A stretch of 64,000 nucleotides of DNA from Saccharothrix obliqua (GTDB taxonomy: Bacteria; Actinomycetota; Actinomycetes; Mycobacteriales; Pseudonocardiaceae): positions 124,001-188,000 of the forward strand of contig NZ_JAHXGQ010000012.1 of assembly GCF_019375475.1 (NCBI RefSeq), given 5' to 3'. This document shows positions 24,475 through 31,830 of this stretch, in pieces. Position numbers and translations under genes: made by a program. The notes under the pieces were generated by a model. It saw nothing but the letters and a program-made list of their open reading frames with translations. It made no database searches and was not told the origin of the DNA. Every line of letters starts with the position of its first letter. The stretch's first letter is position 1.

Positions 24475-24498
24475 ACCCGCTCACGCGCGTGAGCGGGT
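24475..24498. terminator. 12-bp perfect inverted repeat terminator
   Basis: ACCCGCTCACGC is followed directly by its exact reverse complement. It lies 14 bases after the CHRD stop and closes the SigK-related gene group; read from the other strand it closes the decayed minus-strand region. Confidence 0.75.
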
Positions 24499-24499
24499 T

Positions 24500-25345
24500 C
24501 CGGGCGCTTTCGTCGCGCGGGACCGGGGAGGCGTCCGGGTCGACCGGTTGTCGTCCCGCCGGGGGCGTCGGCTCGTGTCCGCCGGTGCGCAGCCCGAAGT
24601 CGATCACGTCCACCGCGCCGTCCTCGACCTCGGGCGGCACCTCGGCGTACTGCTCCAGGTGGGCCACCACCTCGCCGGGCGCCCTGGACACCTTGCGCAG
24701 CGCCTCGGCCGGCGGCGCGCATGTGTTGCGCCACAGGAGGAAGTCGGTGCGCGCCGGCAACGCGGCCTCACCGGCGCCCGCGTTCAGCCCGACCCGGGCG
24801 ATGAACTCGGCGAACCGCTTCACCGGGGGCGCGATCGGGGCCTCCCGCATCTCGTCGGCCGACAGGCCGACCGTCCGCGCCACGTCCTGCGCCAGGAAGC
24901 GGCGCGCCCTCATCAGGGCGTCGGCGACGCAGTCGGGCCGCCCAGTTCCGGCTGGCCCAGCAGGCCCGCAGCGCGCGCGGCGGGGGAATGCCCACCGCGA
25001 CCATGTCCACGAACTCCCGCCAGTTGTCGGTGTGCGGGAACACGCTGGCGTTAGTGCCGAAAGCCAGGGTGACGGGGCTGGCGGCCAGGCACCGGGCGGA
25101 TGTGCGGAGCCGGTCGAGGAAGTGGATGCATGGCGTGCAAGGTCGGCACGAGGTACACGGCGTGTTCCACGGACCGCACCCCGGCGCGCACCGCCGCGTC
25201 GTTGAAGGCGTGCACCGCGCAGGGCAGCCCGAGGTCCCGGCCGCGCCACCAACGCGTCCATCTCGTGCTGTTGGTAGGTGACCGCGTCCGGATCGTCCAC
25301 CGGCGAGGTGAACCCGCCACTGGCCGCGAACACGCCCATTGCGCC
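24500..25345 (-). pseudogene. decayed amidohydrolase plus unidentified fragment
   Basis: Three short pieces in three frames can be ordered into the C-terminal half of an imidazolonepropionase-like amidohydrolase. They are MGVFAASGGFTSPVDDPDAV (near 25345-25240), GLPCAVHAFNDAAVRAGVRS followed by VEHAVYLVPTLHA (near 25250-25120), and VTLAFGTNASVFPHTDNWRE followed by FVDMVAVGIPPPRALRA (near 25120-24945). The metal-ligand Asp of GTDA is Asn here (GTNA). A fourth stretch from about 24950 to 24500 (RRFLAQDVARTVGLSADEMR, then DFLLWRNTCAPPAEALRKVS) stays open but fits no family I recognise. Its downstream part runs antisense into the CHRD gene. At least two frameshifts and the lost ligand mark this as genuine decay. 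Confidence 0.65.
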
Positions 25346-25660
25346 CCGGGCGGGAACTGGTTGCTCGGAGCTGGGCTCTGCCGCCCGATCGGGTTCGCCA
25401 CCCTGCCGCTCGCTCTGTCGACCGGTGGTTCGTGCCGGTCGGTCGACGCGCGGTCCCACGTGAGTCGGCCCCGTCAGGCGTCCCGGTATGTCGTGAGTCC
25501 TGTTTGGACAGTCCTCGAAGGAGGCCGGTGGTGCGACAGCCCCACTCGGATTCCACGTCACCGGTCCCGTTCGCCCCGGCGGTGCGACCGTCCGGACGCC
25601 ACCGCATGACGGCATGTGGTTGCTGTCGGGGTTCGCGTGCCGCGGTTAGCGTTGGGTGCC

Positions 25661-26842
25661 ATGCATCGACAGTTCAGCGTTCTCGCCGCCGTCGTGCTTG
25701 TCCTGACGGCGGCGCCCACCGGTGCCCTCGCGGCCGGCTCGGTCGCCGGTGTCGACCTCGGCGTGCTGCCCGGGGGCTCGTCCAGCCAGGCCGTCGCCGT
25801 CAACGACAACGGGGTCGTGGTCGGCTTCTCCAACACCGAACCCCGGTCACCGAAGCACCGGGCCGTGAAGTGGGGCGCGGACGGCAAGCCCGTCGCCCTC
25901 GACCTGCTGCCCGGCGAGTCGCAGAGCCGCGCGAGCCAGATCAACGACGACGAGGTGGTGGCCGGGGTCTCCTACGACGATCAGGGTTACCCCACGCCGG
26001 TCCGCTGGGACCGTGCCGGGCGGGTCACCGAACTACCCCTGTTGCCGGGCCACACGTCGGGCGTCGTCACCGCGCTCACCCGGTCGGGCACCGTGCTGGG
26101 CCGCTCGTACAGCGACGACGTCCCGCACCTGCACCGCGCCGTGACGTGGAGCCCGTTCACCGAGCTGGCGCCGCTGCCCGGCGACACCGAGACGTGGGCG
26201 GAGGCGATCAACGACAGCGGTCAGGTGGTCGGGCGCTCGACCGGCGGTCCGCTGGGCGACCGCCCGGTGGTCTGGGCCGCGGACGGCACGCCGCGGCTCC
26301 TCACCTCCGCGCTGGGCGACCGGGGCATCGCGTCCGGCATCAACAACGCGGGCCACATCGCGGCGACGTTCTACGGCGCCGACGGGCTCTCGCACCCGTT
26401 CGTGCTCGTCCCGGGCGGGACCCCGTTCTCCTGGCGGGGCACCCCGCTGCCCGAGCCCGGCCGGGGCACCCGCACGTACGACATCGGCGAGGACGGCACG
26501 GTCATCGGCGAGTTCTGGCCGGGTTCGTTCTCGGAAGGCGGGCGGTGGGCGGCGGGCAGCCACCGGTGGGACAGCCTGACGTCCCGCACCCACCCGCTGT
26601 CGGTCAACCGCGCCGGCATCGTCGTCGGCCCCACCAAGTCCGGGCCGTACTACCGGGCCCGCGCGTGGGCCCCGGGTGACACCGCGGGCGTCGACCTGAG
26701 CCCGGTGTGGCGGGACTGGGCCGGCGCCTCCCGGATCAACAACCACAACCTGGTGGTCGGCCACTCCTACGCGGACGAGGACCGCAACACCCACGCGACG
26801 AAGTGGCAACTGCCGCTACCGGCGACTGACCGGTTCCGGTGA
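25661..26842 (+). CDS. secreted HAF-repeat beta-propeller-like protein
   Basis: A 393-residue exported protein with a signal peptide cut near GALAA-GS. The mature part is a series of about seven repeats of the HAF type (AVAVNDNGVVVGFSNT, ASQINDDEVVAGVSYDD, AEAINDSGQVVGRS, ASGINNAGHIAATFYG), each with the IN(D/N)xGxVVG core that forms beta-propeller blades. No catalytic residues can be named. The ATG at 25661 begins the signal peptide. It is monocistronic and ends at a strong terminator. Confidence 0.8.
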   Translation: MHRQFSVLAAVVLVLTAAPTGALAAGSVAGVDLGVLPGGSSSQAVAVNDNGVVVGFSNTEPRSPKHRAVKWGADGKPVALDLLPGESQSRASQINDDEVVAGVSYDDQGYPTPVRWDRAGRVTELPLLPGHTSGVVTALTRSGTVLGRSYSDDVPHLHRAVTWSPFTELAPLPGDTETWAEAINDSGQVVGRSTGGPLGDRPVVWAADGTPRLLTSALGDRGIASGINNAGHIAATFYGADGLSHPFVLVPGGTPFSWRGTPLPEPGRGTRTYDIGEDGTVIGEFWPGSFSEGGRWAAGSHRWDSLTSRTHPLSVNRAGIVVGPTKSGPYYRARAWAPGDTAGVDLSPVWRDWAGASRINNHNLVVGHSYADEDRNTHATKWQLPLPATDRFR

Positions 26843-26847
26843 CGCAA

Positions 26848-26879
26848 GAGCGGGGTGGGCGTGATCGCCCACCCCGCTC
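26848..26879. terminator. 14-bp perfect stem-loop between convergent genes
   Basis: GAGCGGGGTGGGCG (26848-26861) and its exact reverse complement (26866-26879) flank a TGAT loop. It lies between the HAF-repeat gene and the convergent MFS gene and can serve both. Confidence 0.85.
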
Positions 26880-26901
26880 CACCGTGGTGCGTGGGGCGCG
26901 T

Positions 26902-28341
26902 CTACTCGGCGGTCCGCTGCGTGGGGGTGCGCAGGAAAACCGCGATCAGGAGCGCCGCGACCACGCACAGGACGGCATCGACGCCGATCGCTGTGCTCAC
27001 GCCGCGCAACACGGTGTCCGGGGTCTCGGCGCCGAGCGACGTCACCGTCGCGGTGAACACGGCGCTGAGGATCGGGATCCCGAGGGTGATGCCGACCTGC
27101 TGGGTCATCGTGGTCAGGCCGGTCGCCAGGCCCTGCTCCCGGTCGGGCAGCCCCGAGGTGCCGCTGACCATGAACCCGACGATGGGCAGCAGGTTCGCCC
27201 AGCCGCCGACCAGCGTGGCGACCATCAGCAGCACGACCCACGACGACGCCGTGCCCAGCAGGACCAGCACGCCGGTGGCCGCGGCCTGGACCACGAAGCC
27301 CACCACGATGAGCTTCTTCACCCCCAGCCTGCCGAGGATCTTCGCCGCCGTCACGCCGCCGATGAACGCGCCGGCACCGAGCACGACGAACGTCAGACCG
27401 GCCTGGAGCGGGTTGTAGCCGAGCACCTTCTGGAGGTACAGGGTGAGCAGGAAGATCAACCCGGTCTGCGTGACGAACGCGAGCAGGCCGGCCGCGTTGC
27501 CCCAGCCGATGTTGTTGCGCCGCAGGATCGCCACCGGCACCAGCGGCTCGGCGACCTTGCGCTCCACCACCCAGAAGACCGCCAGCAGCACGACGCCCGC
27601 GACGAGGCTGAGCAGGGCGCCCGAGTCGCCCCACCCCTTGACGGCCGCCTCGGTCAGGCCGTAGATGATCGCCAGCAGGCCACCGGTGACCAGGACCGCG
27701 CCGGGCACGTCGAGCGAACGCCGCTCCTCACGGGTGTCCTTGGCCAGCACCGTGGGTGCGAGCACGAGCACGAGCACCGCGACCGGCACGTTGATGAAGA
27801 ACGCCCACCGCCAGCTGAGCAGGTCGGTCAGGACGCCGCCGAGGATGGCGCCGGTGGTGAACCCCGCGGCGGCCAGGGAACCGTTGAGCCCCAACGCCTT
27901 CGCGCGCAGCGGGCCTTCCGGGAACGAGGTGGTGAGCAGCGAGAGGGCCGCCGGCGTCACGGCCGCGGTCGCCAGGCCCTGGGCCACGCGGGCGATCAGC
28001 AGCATGGTCGGGGACGTCGCCACGCCGCCGACCAGCGAGGAGACGCCCAGCAGCAGCATCCCGGCGAGGAAGAGGCGACGACGCCCGAACAGGTCGGCGA
28101 TGCGGCCGAACAGCAGGGTGAACCCGGCCGCCGCCAGGGCGAAGCCGGTGGCGATCCACTGGAGGTTCTCCAGGGCGAACCCGACCTGCTGCCCGATCGT
28201 CGGCAGCGCGACGTTGAGCACCGAGAAGTCGACGGCAAGGGTGAAGTTGGCGGTGAGGAGCAGGATCAGCGTGAGACGTTGCCGCCGCGTCATCCGCGTC
28301 GCCGACTGCTCACCGCCGATCGCCTGATCGACGCTGGACAT
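26902..28341 (-). CDS. MFS drug exporter, DHA2 (14-helix, EmrB/QacA) type
   Basis: A 479-residue transporter with 14 predicted helices. The MFS loop motif GRIADLFGRRRLFLAG (between helices 2 and 3) and the antiporter motif C region (GFTTGAILGGVLTD) mark a proton-driven drug exporter. The start at 28341 follows GGAAGGAAGACC. It is divergent from an XRE regulator; that arrangement indicates local control of drug export. Confidence 0.9.
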   Translation of the reverse strand: MSSVDQAIGGEQSATRMTRRQRLTLILLLTANFTLAVDFSVLNVALPTIGQQVGFALENLQWIATGFALAAAGFTLLFGRIADLFGRRRLFLAGMLLLGVSSLVGGVATSPTMLLIARVAQGLATAAVTPAALSLLTTSFPEGPLRAKALGLNGSLAAAGFTTGAILGGVLTDLLSWRWAFFINVPVAVLVLVLAPTVLAKDTREERRSLDVPGAVLVTGGLLAIIYGLTEAAVKGWGDSGALLSLVAGVVLLAVFWVVERKVAEPLVPVAILRRNNIGWGNAAGLLAFVTQTGLIFLLTLYLQKVLGYNPLQAGLTFVVLGAGAFIGGVTAAKILGRLGVKKLIVVGFVVQAAATGVLVLLGTASSWVVLLMVATLVGGWANLLPIVGFMVSGTSGLPDREQGLATGLTTMTQQVGITLGIPILSAVFTATVTSLGAETPDTVLRGVSTAIGVDAVLCVVAALLIAVFLRTPTQRTAE

Positions 28342-28444
28342 GCTGTGGTCTTCCTTCCGGACGCGGAACCCCTGGTGTGATCACTCTTGGGGTGGCGCGC
28401 CCGGACAGCCAGCACCCGGGTCAGGGTAGTCACCGGCTGCCTAG

Positions 28445-28465
28445 CACTGGCAGGGATAGCCAGTG
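28445..28465. promoter_or_regulatory. inverted repeat in the MFS/XRE divergent promoter
   Basis: CACTGGC (28445-28451) and GCCAGTG (28459-28465) form a perfect 7-bp inverted repeat with a 7-bp spacer, 29 bases upstream of the XRE start. It is the best candidate operator for that regulator. Confidence 0.55.
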
Positions 28466-28493
28466 GAGAGCCACCAAGGGGAGGATGGGGCCC

Positions 28494-29399
28494 ATGGAGG
28501 ACAACACACCACTCGGCGAGTTCCTGCGCAGCAGGCGCAGTCGGATCAAGCCCGAGGACGTGGGGGTCACTTCGTACGGGCAGCGCCGGGTGTCGGGCTT
28601 GCGGCGCGAGGAACTGGCCCAGTTGGCCGGGGTCAGCGTCACCTACTACACCCGGCTCGAACAGGGCCAGAGCACCCGCGCGTCGGAGTCCGTGATCGAG
28701 GGGCTGGCCCGCGCGCTGAACCTCACCGACGACGAGCGCGCGCACCTGCACAACCTGGCCCGTCCCGCGCCGGAGCAGCCGCGGCGGCCCGCGCGCCCGG
28801 CGATGGCGTCCAAGGGCGTCAAGGCGCTGCTGGCCGCGCTGGGCGACGTGCCCGCGCTGGTCATCGGCGTGCGGCACGAGGTGCTGGCCTGGAACCGGCT
28901 GGGCCACCTGCTGCTGGCCGGGCACCTGGACTTCGCCGCGCCGGACCGGCCGAGCGACCGGCCCAACCTGACCAGGATGTTGTTCCTCGACCCGCACCAG
29001 CGCGAGCTGTACGCCCGGTGGGAGCAGGAGGCCAAGTGCTCGGTGGCGGCGCTGCGGCTGGTCGTCGGCGCGCACAAGGACGACCGGGAGCTGGCCGACC
29101 TGATCGGCGAGCTGTGCGTGAAGAGCCAGGAGTTCGCGACCTGGTGGTCCAAGCACCCGGTGGCCAGCCACGTCTCCGGCAGCAAGCGCTTCCAGCACCC
29201 GGAGGTGGGCGAGCTGGAGCTGCGGTTCGAGACGCTGCTCATGCCCGACGGCTCCGACCAGCGCGTGCTGATGTACCACGCGGAGCCGGGCAGCTCCGCC
29301 GAAGCGGGCATCCGGTTGCTGCGCGACAGCGCCGACTTCGTCAAGCGGGCGGAGCGGGTGGTCGAACGCGCCGCGGGTCGGCGTGACTCCGGTGCGTAG
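28494..29399 (+). CDS. XRE-family regulator with MmyB-like ligand domain
   Basis: A 301-residue regulator. The N-terminal helix-turn-helix (RREELAQLAGVSVTYYTRLE) lies at about residues 35-55, and the MmyB-like ligand-binding domain fills residues 105-285 (ALLAALGDVPALVIGVRHEV, LAWNRLGHLLLAG, TWWSKHPV, GSKRFQHPEVGELELRFE). The ATG at 28494 is preferred over that at 28485 because AAGGGGAGG is then nine bases away rather than adjacent. It should control the divergent MFS exporter in response to a small molecule or lipid (family knowledge plus inference). Confidence 0.9.
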   Translation: MEDNTPLGEFLRSRRSRIKPEDVGVTSYGQRRVSGLRREELAQLAGVSVTYYTRLEQGQSTRASESVIEGLARALNLTDDERAHLHNLARPAPEQPRRPARPAMASKGVKALLAALGDVPALVIGVRHEVLAWNRLGHLLLAGHLDFAAPDRPSDRPNLTRMLFLDPHQRELYARWEQEAKCSVAALRLVVGAHKDDRELADLIGELCVKSQEFATWWSKHPVASHVSGSKRFQHPEVGELELRFETLLMPDGSDQRVLMYHAEPGSSAEAGIRLLRDSADFVKRAERVVERAAGRRDSGA

Positions 29400-29586
29400 T
29401 CGCGGAGACCCGGCGCGTCGTCAACCCCCAATGGACCCCGCAATCACACCCCGAAAATAGGGGTATCCGCCGACCAGGTCGCCCGAGTTAGGCTCGGCGC
29501 GCCCCGATACGAGTTGGCCGGGTGATCATTCCCGCTCATCTTCGGGCGCTCCGACCATTCCTTCCGAGCCTGAGGCGGGGAACGAC

Positions 29587-31182
29587 ATGGTATTCAAACG
29601 GCTGTTGGCCGCGGTCTGCGCCGCAGCGGTGACAGCGGCGACCGCGGCGGCGCCGGTGTCCGCCGAACCGGCCGCCGGCAGTGTGGCCGCGACGACGGGA
29701 CATCGCGGACGAATCACCCCCGGCAGCGTTTCGAGACTCAAACCGAAATGGGTTTTCACTGCCACCGGAGACGTGGCGGTGACGCCCGCCGTACGTGACG
29801 GGATCGCCTACTTCACCGACTACGGCGGCTACGTGTACGCGGTCGCGGTGGCGACCGGGAAGCAGCTCTGGAAGGGCTTCGTCCCGGATTACACGGGATC
29901 GCCGAACGCGATCGGGCGCACCAACCCGGTCATCGCCGGCGACCTGCTCGTCCTGGGCGACAACCACAGCAAGTGGCAGCCGCACCGGGGCGCGCACCTG
30001 TTCGCAGTCAACCGCTGGACCGGCCGGCTCGTCTGGAACACGCAGGTGGAGTCGCACGGCGCCGCCGTCATCACCGCCGACCCGGTCGTGCACGGCGGCG
30101 CGGTCTACGCCGGGGTGTCCTCGATCGAGGAGGGCTACGCCGCCAACGCCGGCTACGCGTGCTGCACGTTCCGCGGCAGCGTCGTGTCGGTCGACCTGAA
30201 GACCGGCCGGAAGAACTGGCAGACGTACACGCTGCCGGAGGACCTGGTCGCGGCGTGCGGCGAGGACGACTGCGGCTACAGCGGCAACGCGGTGTGGTCC
30301 AAGCCGGTGGTCGACCCGGCGACGGGCTCGCTCTACACCGCGACCGGCAACAACTACACCGTGCCCGACGCGGTGGAGGACTGCGTCAAGGAGGCGCTGG
30401 CGAAGAAGGAGTCGTTCGACCATTGCAGCGACCCGCGCGACCTCCAGGAGACGGTCCTGTCGCTCGACCTGCGCACCGGGCGGATCAAGTGGACCCACCG
30501 GGTGTCGGGCTACGACGCGTGGATCGTGACGTGCCCCGGCAAGCCGGTGCCGTGGTGCCCGGACCCCGGCGGCGAGGACTTCGACTTCGGGTCCGGGCCG
30601 GACCTGTTCCGGGTCGACGTCGGCGGCAGGCCGACGACTGTGGTCGGGGTCGGCCAGAAGAGCGGCGTCTACTGGGCGCTCAACGCCGCTGACGGCTCGC
30701 TGGTGTGGAAGACGCTGGTCGGACCGGGTTCGATCCTCGGCGGGATCATGTACGGCACGGCCGTCGACGACCGGCGGATCTACGTGCCGATCGGCAACGT
30801 CGACCGCAAGCCCCACGTGCTGGAACCGTCCGGGGTCACCACCACCGGCGGGTCGTGGAGCGCGCTGGACAAGCGGACCGGCCGCATCCTCTGGCAGACC
30901 GCCGACCCCGGTCCGCGGGTGCCGTTCGTCATGGGCGAGCCGACCCTGCACAACGGGATCGTGTTCACCGGGTCGCTCGACCCCGACAAGGACAACATGT
31001 ACGCGCTGGACGCCCGCACGGGCCGAATCCTCTGGGCCTTCCCCAGCGGCGGCTCGGTCGGGCGCGGACCCGCCGTCGCCGACGGCGTGGTCCTGTGGGG
31101 CTCCGGCTACACGCTCGCGCAGGTGCTCTTCGGCGGCAGGTCCAACAACAAGCTGTTCGCCTTCACGGTGGACGGCCGCTGA
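29587..31182 (+). CDS. secreted PQQ-type beta-propeller protein
   Basis: A 531-residue exported protein: a signal peptide ends near PVSAE, followed by seven or so PQQ-enzyme repeats (YVYAVAVATGKQLWKGF, HLFAVNRWTGRLVWNTQV, VVSVDLKTGRKNWQTY, VLSLDLRTGRIKWTHRV, YALDARTGRILWAF). Vicinal and paired cysteines (YACCTF, ACGEDDCGY) recall quinoprotein alcohol or polyvinyl-alcohol dehydrogenases. No haem-binding CxxCH is present. An oxidoreductase using PQQ outside the cell is possible, but a cofactor-free binding propeller cannot be excluded. It is monocistronic. Confidence 0.8.
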   Translation: MVFKRLLAAVCAAAVTAATAAAPVSAEPAAGSVAATTGHRGRITPGSVSRLKPKWVFTATGDVAVTPAVRDGIAYFTDYGGYVYAVAVATGKQLWKGFVPDYTGSPNAIGRTNPVIAGDLLVLGDNHSKWQPHRGAHLFAVNRWTGRLVWNTQVESHGAAVITADPVVHGGAVYAGVSSIEEGYAANAGYACCTFRGSVVSVDLKTGRKNWQTYTLPEDLVAACGEDDCGYSGNAVWSKPVVDPATGSLYTATGNNYTVPDAVEDCVKEALAKKESFDHCSDPRDLQETVLSLDLRTGRIKWTHRVSGYDAWIVTCPGKPVPWCPDPGGEDFDFGSGPDLFRVDVGGRPTTVVGVGQKSGVYWALNAADGSLVWKTLVGPGSILGGIMYGTAVDDRRIYVPIGNVDRKPHVLEPSGVTTTGGSWSALDKRTGRILWQTADPGPRVPFVMGEPTLHNGIVFTGSLDPDKDNMYALDARTGRILWAFPSGGSVGRGPAVADGVVLWGSGYTLAQVLFGGRSNNKLFAFTVDGR

Positions 31183-31194
31183 CCGCACACCCCA

Positions 31195-31249
31195 CGCCGG
31201 CCCGGTGCACCCGCATCCGATCGACCCGGATCCGGACACCGGGCCGGCG
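31195..31249 (+). terminator. 13-bp perfect stem with long loop after the propeller gene
   Basis: CGCCGGCCCGGTG (31195-31207) and its exact complement (31237-31249) enclose a 29-base loop, 13 bases after the stop. It marks the left border of the polyketide cluster's regulatory region. Confidence 0.65.
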
Positions 31250-31830
31250 GTCGTGGTACCAGTCCCATTCGGTGTCTATGTGATTGTCGTCACACTACGG
31301 GTCGGGCGGTCACCCCGCGGTCACCCGTGGAATCGCTTGTCACCGCGTTTCACGGGTGTAACGCGGGTTCGCTCTCCGTGTTCAGCGACGCCGATCCGGT
31401 GAATTGTTGTGCCACCTCGCGTGAAATTCCGCGGTCACCCGGACGGTCGAGTGGGGGAACGGCTTGCCAGGTCGCGCGCGGCAGATCGCCCGGGGAGTGT
31501 TCCCCGGGCCCGTCCCGGATCATGATCGAATCGACTGGCCGGATCTTTTTTGTAGTTCTTCAAGTTTATCGCATCACGTATTCCGGCGCTTTTGTGCGGA
31601 ATCGCGAAGTGCTTGTCCGGCGACCACTCGGGTCCCTCCTGAGGTGGGTCGACGGCGTTGCGTGCCCGCCGGAGTCCGTGTCACGATCGACCTGGGTGGC
31701 ATTCGGGACTTGTACGAATGGGTTCACCCTACTGGGGAGTACCGAGCCGTCACGCGTCCCCACGTTCATCGGGAGGGGTGCGCGTACCGAGTACGAGCGG
31801 CCGGTGCATTGTTACGGGGGGTAACGACGA
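31250..31830. other. non-coding leader of the LAL regulator gene, with AT-rich island
   Basis: No convincing gene is seen. The stretch 31540-31600 is the most AT-rich in the neighbourhood (it contains a run of six T and TTTATCGCATCACG) and probably holds promoter or bending elements. GTTACGGGGGGTAAC, a small inverted repeat, lies just before the regulator start. The long leader suggests complex control of the cluster activator. Confidence 0.5.

Noticed and set aside
29440-29480. TAGGGG before the PQQ-propeller gene as a fourth LAL site
   Set aside because: GGGTTGG is absent at the required 8-base distance and the gene lies outside the cluster.
31327-31824. Open frames in the leader of the LAL gene as a small protein
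   Set aside because: No good ribosome site, skewed composition unlike neighbouring genes, and no recognisable motif.
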